Below, piece after piece: positions 30,570 to 40,076 of a DNA stretch of 64,000 nucleotides. Every line of letters begins with the position of its first letter. Position 1 is the stretch's first letter. The notes beneath the pieces are model-generated. The model ran no database searches, had not been told where the DNA came from, and saw only the letters and a program-made list of their open reading frames with translations. The DNA lies in assembly GCA_030950285.1 (NCBI GenBank), contig JAUZRR010000007.1:1-64000 (forward strand), in the 5' to 3' direction. This DNA is from Planctomycetota bacterium. Its GTDB lineage: Bacteria > Planctomycetota > Phycisphaerae > Phycisphaerales > UBA1924. Both the position numbers and the translations under genes were made by a program.

Positions 30570-31178
30570 TCAAATCACCAGATCAATCAACCCACCCACC
30601 GGCCACCGCCGCCGCTCCACCGCATACTCGTTGACCACTCGAACCGCCCGCAGCCTGTTCGCCCCATGCACCACGCGAGGGTCCCCGCCCCCCAACCGCG
30701 CATCAGTGGGCGATGTCCCGATCGCGTTTCCACCCGGTCTGACCTGCCCGGCAAGCTCTTCATCGCGCCAATCGCGCCCATCGCTCGACAACTCCCCCGC
30801 TCCACCAGCCCCGAGCCTCTCCAGCGCCTCCCCAACCGCCCGATTCACAAGCCGCCCCCGCGCCCCCTCCAGCTCCAGATGCGTCGAATAAGGCACGTCC
30901 CCCGGCAGGTGCTCAAGCAACCCGACCACCACCGCCCGCTCCACCAGCCGGTACGGGTTCACATCGGCCGTCGGGCACCGAGGCACAGCCGCGATCGACC
31001 GACCCCACACCGCCGAGCTCGCCAACACAAAATGGCCATCGATCCGTGACACGCCAATACCAGCAGACGAACCGCGTGCCCAACCCAGCCGCCCGATAAA
31101 CTCCTCACCACACGCCCAAAACCGCACGCAACGCCGAACACGCGCTCCCGCCTGCGCACCCCGTTGCCACCCCGCCAC
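30570..31178 (-). CDS. Protein of unknown function
   Basis: Protein of up to 202 residues with ordinary amino-acid composition and the G-ending codons of other minus-strand genes here. It is rich in Gly, Ala and Arg and has no membrane segment. I recognise no domain. The only start is a GTG at 31178 (no in-frame ATG), so the true start could lie further in. It is divergent from queA with about 23 bases between them. Confidence 0.5.
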   Translation of the reverse strand: MAGWQRGAQAGARVRRCVRFWACGEEFIGRLGWARGSSAGIGVSRIDGHFVLASSAVWGRSIAAVPRCPTADVNPYRLVERAVVVGLLEHLPGDVPYSTHLELEGARGRLVNRAVGEALERLGAGGAGELSSDGRDWRDEELAGQVRPGGNAIGTSPTDARLGGGDPRVVHGANRLRAVRVVNEYAVERRRWPVGGLIDLVI

Positions 31179-31201
31179 ACCCCGCGTAGCGTGGAGACCA
31201 C

Positions 31202-32392
31202 ATGCTCCGGACCGACGCCCTCGACTACCACCTCCCCCCCGAGCAGCTCGCCACCCACCCCGTCGAGCCCCGCGACAGCGCCCGCCTCCTCGTCATCCGC
31301 CGAAACGACCCCGAACGTTTCGAGCACGCCCAAGTCCGCGACCTCCCCGACCTGCTCGATGCCGGCGACCGCCTCGTTCTCAACACCACCCGCGTCCTCC
31401 CCGCCCGCTTCCTCGGCTACCGCGAAGACACCGGCGGCAAAGTCGAAGGGCTCTACCTCCACGACGCACAACCAACCGACCCGACCCGCCCATCCCCACC
31501 CGTCTGGCTTGCGATGCTCAAAGCCCGCCGCCACAAGCCCGGCTCCATCGTCCGCCTCCTCCGCGCCGGCAAGCCCACCCCCTACACCCTCCGCATGATC
31601 GCCCCCGAGCCCGACCCCCCAGGCACCTGGCGCGTCGAGGTCCACGCCGACCGCCAAGACATCCCCCTCGACGCCCCATCCGTCCTCGAAGCCGTCGGCC
31701 TCACGCCCCTCCCCCCCTACATCCTCGCCGCCCGCCGCGCCGCCAGCGACCCGGGCGACGACCCCACCGACCGCGCCCAATACCAGACCGTCTACGCCGG
31801 CGCGGAAGAGGCCAACCACGGCAGCTCGGTCGCCGCGCCCACCGCCGGCCTCCACTTCACACCCACCCTCCTCGACCACCTCGCTGACAAACACATCGCC
31901 CGCACCGACGTCCAGCTCCACGTCGGCGCAGGCACCTTCAAGCCCGTCGAGACCACCCACGTCGAGGACCACCCCATCCACGCCGAGTGGTGCACCATGT
32001 CATCCAAAGCAGTGGGGGAGATCACCCGCACCCGTGCCGCCGGTTGCAAGGTCGTCGCCGTCGGCACCACAAGCGTCCGCACCATCGAGTCCTACGCCGT
32101 CGCAATCGAAAGCACCGATCCCCAGCTCTCCACCGTCCCATCCCACCTCTCCACCCGCCTCCTCCTCACCCCCGGCTGCCCCCTCATCTGGACCGACGCC
32201 CTCCTCACCAACTTCCACCTCCCCCGCTCCACACTCATGGCCCTCGTCGCCGCGATGCTCCAACACCCAGACGAGCCCCCAGCCGCCGACGCCACCCCCC
32301 CCGGCGTCGCCCGACTCAAAGCCGCCTACCACGAAGCCATCGCAAAGGGCTACCGCTTCTACAGCTTCGGCGACGCCATGCTCATCCTCTAG
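31202..32392 (+). CDS. queA: tRNA preQ1(34) S-adenosylmethionine ribosyltransferase-isomerase
   Basis: Queuosine pathway enzyme that moves the ribosyl part of S-adenosylmethionine to preQ1 in tRNA and forms epoxyqueuosine. It has 396 residues, slightly longer than typical (about 345), with some insertion in the middle (residues 100-190). Signatures are NTTRVLPARFLG, AAPTAGLHFTPTLL, HVGAGTFKPV and LLTNFHLPRSTLMALVAA. GGAG lies eight bases before the ATG. No other queuosine gene is in the window. Confidence 0.96.
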   Translation: MLRTDALDYHLPPEQLATHPVEPRDSARLLVIRRNDPERFEHAQVRDLPDLLDAGDRLVLNTTRVLPARFLGYREDTGGKVEGLYLHDAQPTDPTRPSPPVWLAMLKARRHKPGSIVRLLRAGKPTPYTLRMIAPEPDPPGTWRVEVHADRQDIPLDAPSVLEAVGLTPLPPYILAARRAASDPGDDPTDRAQYQTVYAGAEEANHGSSVAAPTAGLHFTPTLLDHLADKHIARTDVQLHVGAGTFKPVETTHVEDHPIHAEWCTMSSKAVGEITRTRAAGCKVVAVGTTSVRTIESYAVAIESTDPQLSTVPSHLSTRLLLTPGCPLIWTDALLTNFHLPRSTLMALVAAMLQHPDEPPAADATPPGVARLKAAYHEAIAKGYRFYSFGDAMLIL

Positions 32393-32421
32393 GGCCTCTC
32401 CAGCGCCTCCGTTTCGTCTAT

Positions 32422-32537
32422 GTCCTGCTCCCCCTCCCGCGCCCCGCGGGAGGGGGCCGGGGGGAGGGTGCCTTTGACACGAGCAAACCAAGCCTCTCCC
32501 AACACCAAACCAGAGCCCGCCGCGCAAGCAAGGAGCC
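32422..32537 (+). repeat. Family B element followed by a family A variant
   Basis: Family B at 32422-32480 is a strong hairpin (CCCTCCCGC / GCGGGAGGG type stem) with the asymmetric lead TGCTCCCC and tail GGGAGGGTGCCT. A family A variant follows at 32511-32537. Both are forward. They fill most of the 275-base gap between queA and murE. Confidence 0.8.
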
Positions 32538-32667
32538 TCTCGTTTGTTCTCTCCCGTGCATACACCGTGGAACTCCCCCAACTCCACCCGTTCCGCTCCA
32601 CCCTCCACCCGACAACGATAAAGTGCTCTCCACCAACCCCCTCGGTCGATACGCCTCGGGAACCACC

Positions 32668-34317
32668 ATGCACCTCGCCGACCTCCTCCAACACACCGGC
32701 CTGCCTCTGCCGGACCCGAGCGATCCCCGCGCCCTCGTCCGAGGCATCACCGAAGACTCGCGCCTCGTCAAGCCCGGCTGGGTCTTCATCGCCCGACCCG
32801 GCCTCCACGCCGACGGCCGCCGCTTCATCCCGGACGCAATCAACGCCGGCGCTCTCCTCATCGTCACCGACGACCACCACGCCACACGCCCACACCACCC
32901 CGCCGTCCAAGCCCCCATCCTCACCACACCCTACCCCGCAAAGGCCGGCGCCATCCTCGCCGAGACACTCGCAGGCAACCCCTCCGCACACCTCAAACTC
33001 GTCGGCGTCACCGGGACCAACGGCAAAAGCACCGTCACCGCGCTCATCAGCCAGATCGCCACCCACGCCCGCACCCCCTGCGGCCTCATCGGCACAGTCC
33101 AAATCGACGACGGCTCCAACCAGGTCCCCTCCGATTTCACCACCCCACCCGCCGAACGCCTCAGCCCCATGCTCGCCCGCATGGTCCACAACAACCGCAC
33201 CGCCGCCGCGATCGAGGTCTCAAGCCACGCCCTCTGCCAGCACCGCGTCGCAGGCCTCACCTTCGCCGCCGCCGTCTTCACCAACCTTACCGGCGACCAC
33301 CTCGACTACCACAAAGACATGCACGCCTACGCCGCCGCCAAAGCAAGCCTCTTCGCCATGCTCGACCCCCACCCCGACGCCATCGCCGTCGTCAACGCCA
33401 ACGACCCCGCCACCGACACGATGCTCGAACACTGCAACGCCCGCGTCCTCGCCTGCGCAGTCAAAGACACCCCCGTGCGCGCCACATCCCACCACGCCAG
33501 CACCAGCCCGACAGTCGAAATCCTCGCCACCCAACCCACCGGCACCCACCTCCGCTTCACCGGCCTCAGCCGACAGTCCGGCCGCCAACCGCACACCATC
33601 GAAACCAAAACAACCCTCTTCGGCCACCACAACGCCATGAACCTCCTGCAAGCGGTTGTCGTCTGCATCGAGGCCTTCGACATACACCCCGCCGATGTCG
33701 CCGCCGCCCTCCCTACCCTCCGCACACCCACCGGCCGCCTCGAAAGAATCAGCACCGACGCCGACCCGATCACCGTCTTCGTCGATTTCGCCCATACCGA
33801 CGACGCCCTCGCCAGCGCCCTCCGCGCCGCCCGCCTGGTTACGCCAAAGGACGCCAACCTCTGGGTCGTCTTCGGCTGCGGCGGCAACAAAGACCGCGCC
33901 AAACGGCCCCGCATGGGACACGCCGCCGCAACACTCGCAGACATGGTCGTCGCCACCAGCGACAACCCAAGAACCGAAGACCCCGAAGCCATCCTCGACG
34001 AAATCGTCGCCGGCATCCCCACCGACCGCCGCGCCGCCCTCCACCGCGATCCCGACCGCCGCGCCGCGATCAACGCCGCAATCGCCCAGGCCAACCCGGG
34101 AGACGTCGTCGTCATCGCAGGCAAAGGCCACGAACGCGAACAGATCCTCGCCGACAGCTCGGGCAACACCCGCACCATCCCCTTCGACGACCACGAAATC
34201 GCCCGCCAAGCCCTCCGCGCCCGCAACAACCCGACACCGTCCCAGCACCGGCCACCCGTCACCGAGGTTGCCAGTGGGGGGGCCAGCGGCTCTTCGTCCG
34301 CCGGGGGCACCCCATGA
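32668..34317 (+). CDS. murE: UDP-MurNAc-tripeptide synthetase MurE
   Basis: Cytoplasmic ATP-dependent ligase that adds the third residue to the peptidoglycan precursor; 549 residues. The P-loop GVTGTNGKST is at about 112-121. The amino-acid recognition motif is DNPR (about 432-435), which in this family points to meso-diaminopimelate rather than lysine. Other family marks are EVSSHAL, NLTGDHLDYH and GKGHE near the end. ATG 32668 begins the usual N-terminal domain. The last bases overlap murF. Confidence 0.95.
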   Translation: MHLADLLQHTGLPLPDPSDPRALVRGITEDSRLVKPGWVFIARPGLHADGRRFIPDAINAGALLIVTDDHHATRPHHPAVQAPILTTPYPAKAGAILAETLAGNPSAHLKLVGVTGTNGKSTVTALISQIATHARTPCGLIGTVQIDDGSNQVPSDFTTPPAERLSPMLARMVHNNRTAAAIEVSSHALCQHRVAGLTFAAAVFTNLTGDHLDYHKDMHAYAAAKASLFAMLDPHPDAIAVVNANDPATDTMLEHCNARVLACAVKDTPVRATSHHASTSPTVEILATQPTGTHLRFTGLSRQSGRQPHTIETKTTLFGHHNAMNLLQAVVVCIEAFDIHPADVAAALPTLRTPTGRLERISTDADPITVFVDFAHTDDALASALRAARLVTPKDANLWVVFGCGGNKDRAKRPRMGHAAATLADMVVATSDNPRTEDPEAILDEIVAGIPTDRRAALHRDPDRRAAINAAIAQANPGDVVVIAGKGHEREQILADSSGNTRTIPFDDHEIARQALRARNNPTPSQHRPPVTEVASGGASGSSSAGGTP

Positions 34318-35768
34318 CCGCCGCCGGCTTCTGGACGCACGACTCGGTCCGCTCCGCCATGGCCGCGGTCTGGGCAGTACGCCCCGACACCATGCCGCCG
34401 CTCCACAGCGGCGCAGCCATCGACACCCGCCAACTCCAACCCGGCAACGTCTTCTTCGCCCTCCGAGGCCAGCACACCGACGGCCACCGCTTCCTCGCCC
34501 AGGCCCTCGCCGCCGGCGCAGCCCTCGCCGTCATCGACGACCCCGCCGCCGCCCAGACCGCCCCGCCGGCACTCCCCCTCGTCCGCGTCCCAGACGCCCG
34601 CGCCGCACTCGGCAAACTCGCCGCCGCCTACCGCGCAACCCTCGGCTCGGTCCGCGTCGTCGCCGTCACCGGGTCCAACGGCAAAACCACAACCACCCGG
34701 ATGATCCACGCCTGCCTCGCCACAACACGCCGAGGCCACGCCTCCCAAAAGAGCTTCAACAACGACCTCGGCGTCCCACTCACCATCCTCGCCGCAAAGC
34801 CCGGCGACCACTACCTCCTCTGCGAAGTCGGCGCAAACGCACCCGGCGAGATCGAACACCTCTCCAAAATCATCCGGCCCCACGTCGTCGTCATCACCGC
34901 CGTCGGCCGCGCCCACCTCCAGGGCTTCGGCTCCATCGAACAAATCGCCAAAGAAAAAGCCTCACTCGCCAACCACCTCGAACCCGGAGGCCTCGTCGTC
35001 CTCCCCGACAACTGCGAACCCCTCAACCCCTGGCGCGAGCAGCTCCATCGCGTCCTCACCTTCGGCTCCACCAAAGACGCCGACCTCCGCCTTGGTGCCG
35101 TCACCCAAACCCTCCAAGGCCTCTCCTTCACCATCAACGACCGCGACCGCTACACCCTCCCCCTCCTCGGCAAACACAACGCCGCAAACGCCGCAGCCGC
35201 CATCGCCGTCGCAAGACGCCTCAGCATCGACACCCAAGCCATCCAGCAAGGCCTCGCCACCTTCACCCCGCCACCCATGCGCCTCGAACTCACCCACCGC
35301 GCCGACGCCACACTCATCAACGACGCCTACAACGCCAACCCCGAATCCATGCTCGCCGCGCTCCGCACACTCCGCGAGATCACCCCCCACACCACCCCCC
35401 ACACCACCCCCCACATCGCCCCCCACATCGCCCGCCGCGTCGCCATCCTCGGCGACATGCTCGAACTGGGAGATACCTCACCCCAGGCACACGCCGAGAT
35501 CGCCGACACCATCGCACGCGAAGCCCTCGCCGACCGCGTCGTCACCGTCGGCCCCGCCGCAAGCAAAATGGCACCCCCTCTCCGCGACGCTCGCATCGAC
35601 GTCGAGACCATCGACCATCTCGATCAACCCGCCGCCACCCGTATCGCCAAATCCATCGCCCCAAACGACATCGTCCTCCTCAAAGCCTCGCGCTCCATGC
35701 GCCTCGAACAGATCGCCGACGCATGGCACGCCCTCCACGCACCATCGGTCGCCGACGGGGTGGCATAA
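34314..35768 (+). CDS. murF: UDP-MurNAc-tripeptide:D-Ala-D-Ala ligase MurF
   Basis: Adds D-Ala-D-Ala to the UDP-MurNAc-tripeptide, giving the pentapeptide; 484 residues. The P-loop VTGSNGKTTT is at about 118-127, the lysine-containing segment EKASL follows, and YNANPESM begins the C-terminal domain. A 12-base tandem repeat adds the stretch TPHTTPHTTPHIAPHIA at about residues 357-372, just before RRVAILGDMLELG. It overlaps murE by four bases and ends three bases before mraY. Confidence 0.95.
   Translation: MTAAGFWTHDSVRSAMAAVWAVRPDTMPPLHSGAAIDTRQLQPGNVFFALRGQHTDGHRFLAQALAAGAALAVIDDPAAAQTAPPALPLVRVPDARAALGKLAAAYRATLGSVRVVAVTGSNGKTTTTRMIHACLATTRRGHASQKSFNNDLGVPLTILAAKPGDHYLLCEVGANAPGEIEHLSKIIRPHVVVITAVGRAHLQGFGSIEQIAKEKASLANHLEPGGLVVLPDNCEPLNPWREQLHRVLTFGSTKDADLRLGAVTQTLQGLSFTINDRDRYTLPLLGKHNAANAAAAIAVARRLSIDTQAIQQGLATFTPPPMRLELTHRADATLINDAYNANPESMLAALRTLREITPHTTPHTTPHIAPHIARRVAILGDMLELGDTSPQAHAEIADTIAREALADRVVTVGPAASKMAPPLRDARIDVETIDHLDQPAATRIAKSIAPNDIVLLKASRSMRLEQIADAWHALHAPSVADGVA
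35380..35432 (+). repeat. In-frame 12-base tandem repeat in murF
   Basis: About four units of a 12-base repeat built on CCCCCCACA(C/T). The unit length is a multiple of three, so copy changes keep the frame. The encoded Thr/Pro/His repeat lies at the junction before the C-terminal domain, a loop position. Confidence 0.85.
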
Positions 35769-35771
35769 CCC

Positions 35772-36944
35772 ATGGTCTACCTCCTCTACGAACGCCTCCG
35801 CAACTGGATCTACGAGCACGGCCTCGACGGCCCGCTCGGTGTCCTCGACCAGATCGAGTTCCGCGCACTCGCCGCCGCAGGTCTCTCCTTTGCAATCGTC
35901 CTCCTGCTCGGCAAGCGCATCATCGCTCTCCTGGTCCGGCTCAAAATCGGCGACGCAGGCCTCTCCGACGCCGAATCCCTCCGCCGAATCGCCGCAAGCA
36001 AATCAAACACCCCCACAATGGGCGGCATCCTCATCGCCGCCGCGATCTTCATCGCCACTTTCCTCCTCGCAGACATCTCCGAACGCTGGGTCCAGCTCGG
36101 CCTGATCGTCCTGCTCTGGATGGCCTGCGTCGGTGCCGCAGACGACTGGCTCAAAATGACCGCCGCGCGCCGAGGCAGCTCACGCCAGGGCCTCCACGCA
36201 TGGGAAAAACTCGTCTTTCAGCTCGGCATCGGCGCCATCGTCGGCTACTTCGGCTACCGCGCCGGCATCAGCGACGCACCAGTCGACATCGCCCACGTCC
36301 TCAACATCCCCTTCCAGAAAACCTACGAATCGTCCCTTACCGACCGACTCGGCGCAGGCGTCATCGTCCTCCCCCTGAGCGCATACGTCGTCCTCTCCGT
36401 CCTCATGATCGCCGGCATGAGCAACGCCGTCAACATCACCGACGGCATGGACGGCCTCGCCTCCGGCATCAGCGCCATCGTCGCCATCGGCCTCGTCGTC
36501 CTCGCCCTCATCGCAGGCAACCAGAGCTGGGCCCAGACCCTCCTGGTCCCCTCCGTCACCGGCGCCGCAGAGCTCGCCGTCCTCGCCGGCGCAATGGCCG
36601 GCGCATGTCTCGGCTTCCTCTGGTTCAACTGCTCGCCCGCACAGGTCTTCATGGGAGACACCGGATCCCTCTGCCTCGGAGGCCTCATCGGTTACATCGC
36701 CATGGTCGTCAGGCAGGAAGCCGTCGTCCTCATCATCGCAGGCATCTTCATCTTCGAGATCGCCTCCGTCGTCATCCAAGTCGCCTACTTCAAATCGACC
36801 GGCGGCAAACGCATCTTCCGCTGCGCGCCATACCACCACCACCTCCACCTCGGCGGCTGGACCGAACAACAAGTCGTCGCACGACTCTGGATCGTCACCG
36901 TCCTCCTCCTCGTCGTCGCCCTCGCCTCCATCAAACTCCGCTGA
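35772..36944 (+). CDS. mraY: Phospho-MurNAc-pentapeptide transferase MraY
   Basis: Membrane enzyme that makes lipid I from UDP-MurNAc-pentapeptide and undecaprenyl phosphate; 390 residues, about ten transmembrane helices. Marks are NTPTMGG, the Asp pair in AADDWLK, SNAVNITDGMDGLA (about 221), FMGDTGSL and YHHHLHLGGW. It completes a murE-murF-mraY unit. The rest of a division/cell-wall cluster (murD, ftsW, murG) does not follow. Confidence 0.97.
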   Translation: MVYLLYERLRNWIYEHGLDGPLGVLDQIEFRALAAAGLSFAIVLLLGKRIIALLVRLKIGDAGLSDAESLRRIAASKSNTPTMGGILIAAAIFIATFLLADISERWVQLGLIVLLWMACVGAADDWLKMTAARRGSSRQGLHAWEKLVFQLGIGAIVGYFGYRAGISDAPVDIAHVLNIPFQKTYESSLTDRLGAGVIVLPLSAYVVLSVLMIAGMSNAVNITDGMDGLASGISAIVAIGLVVLALIAGNQSWAQTLLVPSVTGAAELAVLAGAMAGACLGFLWFNCSPAQVFMGDTGSLCLGGLIGYIAMVVRQEAVVLIIAGIFIFEIASVVIQVAYFKSTGGKRIFRCAPYHHHLHLGGWTEQQVVARLWIVTVLLLVVALASIKLR

Positions 36945-36991
36945 AAACGACGCCCAAAGCCGAGACGACACATACCAAGAACACACCCGGC

Positions 36992-37050
36992 CTGTTCTCC
37001 CTCCCCCTCCTGCCTGCGCCCCGCGGGAGGGGGTCGGGGGGAGGGTGCCT
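36992..37050 (+). repeat. Family B element
   Basis: Family B hairpin in the forward orientation (lead CTCCCCCTCC, tail GGGGAGGGTGCCT), between the convergent mraY and the 38302-37061 gene. Confidence 0.8.
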
Positions 37051-37060
37051 CTATTCTCCC

Positions 37061-38302
37061 TCACCACCCAACAATCGGCCGCGAAAAAACCACCCGGTCC
37101 TGCACCGGCCCACTACTCCCACTCTCAATCGCAATCGACATCCCCGCCATCCCACCCAAAGGCACGTTGATCTCCACACTCGGCCGATCCGCCCAAAGAC
37201 GCTCCCGCGCAGCCTCCGTCCCGTCACCCATCAAAACCACAACCTCACAATCCCCCCAAGCCCACATCGCCGGAGGCAACGTCGCCCTTACCGCAAACCG
37301 ACGCGCCGGCCGAGGCAACGCCCAGCGCACAACCACCGGCCCCCGCAGCACAAACCCATCAAACCCCAACGCCTCATCAACAACCATCGCAAGCCCGTCC
37401 CCCCCCGACATCCCCCCCGGCCCAACAACCTCCGCCGGCTCGATCAACCCAAGCGCACCAACCCCATCCGGCGCAACCACCAACGACAAAGCCTCCTCAC
37501 CCCCAAACACCATCTCCACCGTTCCACCGTCGCGCGCAGCAACCGCTCTCACCCGCCCCGTCAGCGAAATCTCGATCGCATCGACCGCAAGCACCGACCC
37601 CCCAACCGTTCGCAGCACCATCCCCTCCGCCGCAATCGGCGGGTTCGCCAGCAGCACCCCCGCAACCCGATCCATCGGCAACGACACAACCCGCCCTCCC
37701 GTCTCCATCCGCACCCGCTCGCCGATCTCGTCCACAAACCCATCAAGCACATCGCCGTTCCCAAGCACGACCCGGTCGTCAATCCCATCCCATCCAACCC
37801 GCGCCCCATCGATCGAGCCATGAATCGACGCCGACCGAACCCGATCCAAAGCCACCGATATCACCACCGAATCCTCGACAAACCACGAAAGCGACTGCCC
37901 GTCAGCGCTGAGCAATGTACCGACCCACACCTGCCCGTCCACAAGCTCAAGCCGCCCGACAAACCCCGGCAACCCGTCCGGATCGTCCCCGTCCCCACTC
38001 CCGTCCCGATCCGGCGTAAAGCGCTGCAACTGCCGTGTAATCCAAGGCAGCTCCCGCGGCGTCCGCTCCGGCGGCGGCAACTCGTGCACCGCCGCCACCA
38101 AGTCCGACAGCGCCCGCTCCCGCGCCCGCCCGCTCGCGTCAACAAACGAAACCACCCCGTCCTCAAGCCGGGTCAGTTCCACCCGCTCCTCACCCAGGTC
38201 CCGCCCGATCAGCTGCCACGAGTTCTGCGCACACGCCGCCCCCGCCGCGATACTCACGACCCACAGCCCGACAACAACCATCACAGAAACCCGCATCGTC
38301 AT
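37061..38302 (-). CDS. Exported protein with a possible NPCBM-like C-terminal domain
   Basis: Protein of 413 residues with a signal peptide (VSVMVVVGLWVVSIAAGAACAQ). Repeated beta-rich segments follow, such as VWVGTLLSADGQSL and DVLDGFVDEIGERV. The C-terminal 100 residues (FAVRATLPP to VVFSRPIVGW) have the beta-sandwich shape of NPCBM carbohydrate-binding modules; this is a weak match by eye. ATG 38302 overlaps the preceding stop (ATGA); an ATG at 38296 is an alternative. It is the last of four overlapping minus-strand genes. Confidence 0.75.
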   Translation of the reverse strand: MTMRVSVMVVVGLWVVSIAAGAACAQNSWQLIGRDLGEERVELTRLEDGVVSFVDASGRARERALSDLVAAVHELPPPERTPRELPWITRQLQRFTPDRDGSGDGDDPDGLPGFVGRLELVDGQVWVGTLLSADGQSLSWFVEDSVVISVALDRVRSASIHGSIDGARVGWDGIDDRVVLGNGDVLDGFVDEIGERVRMETGGRVVSLPMDRVAGVLLANPPIAAEGMVLRTVGGSVLAVDAIEISLTGRVRAVAARDGGTVEMVFGGEEALSLVVAPDGVGALGLIEPAEVVGPGGMSGGDGLAMVVDEALGFDGFVLRGPVVVRWALPRPARRFAVRATLPPAMWAWGDCEVVVLMGDGTEAARERLWADRPSVEINVPLGGMAGMSIAIESGSSGPVQDRVVFSRPIVGW

Positions 38303-39384
38303 TTCTGAAAGATCGGCAGATACCGCTTCGGCATCTGCAGGATAATGAGCGCCATCGACGTCCCGTACGCATCGCCGACGGAAGAATCGGTCCACGAACC
38401 ATCGTCGTTCTGCGCGATCAGCAACTGCTCCCGGATCGCCGGCCACCACGCCGCCCAATACTCGCCCCCCGCAAGATACATCGTCTGCACCGCATAATAA
38501 TGCCCGTAAAAATAGTGCGCCGTGTTCACCTCACGCCCCGGCGTCGCGCTCGCAACCAGATACTCAAGCCCCCGGTCGATCGCGTCGTCCTCATAAATCC
38601 CCGCGTAATACAGGCTCGCCACCCCCGCCGCCGAGCGCGGCCACGCGCTCGCCCCCCCCTCCAGCTGATACTTGAACCCCCCGTCCGCATTCCGACAAAG
38701 CCGCACATACTCCACCGCCCGCTCGATCACCTTCTTATCAACCTCGAGCCCCGCGTTCCGCGCCGACCGCATCGCCATGATCTGGCAGATCGTCACCGAA
38801 ACATCCGCGTCGTAAGGCACCGGGTTGTACCGCCACCCCCCCTGGTCGTTCTGCGTCCGCTCGATCATCCGGATCGCCCGCGTCAACGATTCGTACACCC
38901 GGTCAGCCAGCCCCGTGTCTCCGCCCCCCGACGTCATCCCGTACACCTCGCCCAGAAACAACGCCGCAAACCCGTGCCCGTACATCGGCCCGTTCGCCGC
39001 CTCCGCCGCGATCAAACCGTTCTCATTGCAGTTGGCAAGAATGTACTCAAGCCCCCGCTCGACGTTCTCGCCATACTCCCCCCGCCCCGGCACGTTCCCA
39101 TCGGCCATAAACGCCAGACACGCCAGCGATGTGATCGCCACGTTCCGCGCATACCGCCCCGACCCGAACGAACCATCCCCCAACTGCTCAGCCGCAAGCT
39201 GCGCCAACCCCCGCTGCACCGCGTCATCAAGCGAAGGCGTGATCTCATCACCCAACGCCGAGTGCTGCGCAGACCGCGACTCAGGCGCAGACGAACCCGC
39301 CGCCGCCCCGTCCTGCGCCCACACAAAACGCCCCTGAAAAACAGCCAAAACCACCACCACCGAAACCAACGCAACGCGATTCAT
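38299..39384 (-). CDS. Exported terpenoid-cyclase/prenyltransferase-fold protein
   Basis: Protein of 361 residues with a signal peptide and alpha/alpha-barrel repeats of the squalene-cyclase superfamily: GLAQLAAEQLGDGSFG, IERTQNDQGGWRYNP, YVRLCRNADGGFKYQL and QLLIAQNDDGSWTDSS. The DDTA/DxDD acid motif of true cyclases is not seen, so a binding or scaffold role is more likely than cyclisation. It has four-base overlaps with both neighbours. Proteins of this kind sit beside DUF4175 genes in many planctomycetes. Confidence 0.85.
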   Translation of the reverse strand: MNRVALVSVVVVLAVFQGRFVWAQDGAAAGSSAPESRSAQHSALGDEITPSLDDAVQRGLAQLAAEQLGDGSFGSGRYARNVAITSLACLAFMADGNVPGRGEYGENVERGLEYILANCNENGLIAAEAANGPMYGHGFAALFLGEVYGMTSGGGDTGLADRVYESLTRAIRMIERTQNDQGGWRYNPVPYDADVSVTICQIMAMRSARNAGLEVDKKVIERAVEYVRLCRNADGGFKYQLEGGASAWPRSAAGVASLYYAGIYEDDAIDRGLEYLVASATPGREVNTAHYFYGHYYAVQTMYLAGGEYWAAWWPAIREQLLIAQNDDGSWTDSSVGDAYGTSMALIILQMPKRYLPIFQK

Positions 39385-40076
39385 TCCTCAGCCTCCTCCG
39401 CAAGCCGCCGATAATACTCCTCGGTCAACTTCCGATACGTCGCGCTAAACCGATCGCTCGCCCCCTGCACCAGCGCATCCCGAAACCGCGCAGGCAGGTT
39501 CCCCCACGCCGCAAGATCCGCCGCCTGCTCCGGCCCCAGCGCCCCGTCCTGCCGCCCCGGCGCGCCGGCTTCCCCCTTGTTGTCCCCCGATGCCGACTTC
39601 GGCGAAGACTGCTGCCCGGGCTGCTGCTGTCCCGGCTGTTGCTCCTGATCCTGACTCGAACTCGAAGACGAAGAGCTGCTCTGCTGCCCCCGTTGCTGCG
39701 CGTCGGCGATCAGTTTGTCCAGCGCCCGCAGCACCTCCTCCTGCATCCGCTGCGTGGTGAGTCCCGTGTCCCGCGACTCCCCAAGCCGCCGCGCCGAACG
39801 ATCCATCAACGCCACCGCCGAACGAAACTCATCCACAATCTCCTGTCCCGAAAGCAACCGATCAAGCTCCGCCTCACGCTCCGATTCCCCCCCCGGCAAC
39901 TCGTCCCCCTCAACCCCCTCAACCCCCTCGCCACCCTCCGACGCCCCGCCCTCGGTCCCCAGCAACTCATCAAGCGTCGGCAACGGATCCGCATCCTGCG
40001 CACACACCGGCAACGCAGCACACACCACGCCCGCCAGCAACACCAACACACACATCGGCAACGACACACTTCTCAC
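39381..40076 (-). CDS. Exported low-complexity protein of the DUF4175 operon
   Basis: Protein of 231 residues starting with GTG at 40076, whose codon overlaps the preceding stop (GTGA). A signal peptide is followed by an acidic Gly/Glu stretch, a short helical part, a Ser9/Gln-rich linker (about 132-155) and a conserved-looking end, WGNLPARFRDALVQGASDRFSATYRKLTEEYYRRLAEE. The end matches a type found beside DUF4175 proteins. Function is unknown. Confidence 0.8.
   Translation of the reverse strand: MRSVSLPMCVLVLLAGVVCAALPVCAQDADPLPTLDELLGTEGGASEGGEGVEGVEGDELPGGESEREAELDRLLSGQEIVDEFRSAVALMDRSARRLGESRDTGLTTQRMQEEVLRALDKLIADAQQRGQQSSSSSSSSSQDQEQQPGQQQPGQQSSPKSASGDNKGEAGAPGRQDGALGPEQAADLAAWGNLPARFRDALVQGASDRFSATYRKLTEEYYRRLAEEAEE

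Noticed and set aside
33656-38308. Open frame of about 1550 codons spanning murE to the NPCBM-like gene
   Set aside because: The translation is Arg/Pro/His low-complexity and crosses several well supported genes on both strands.
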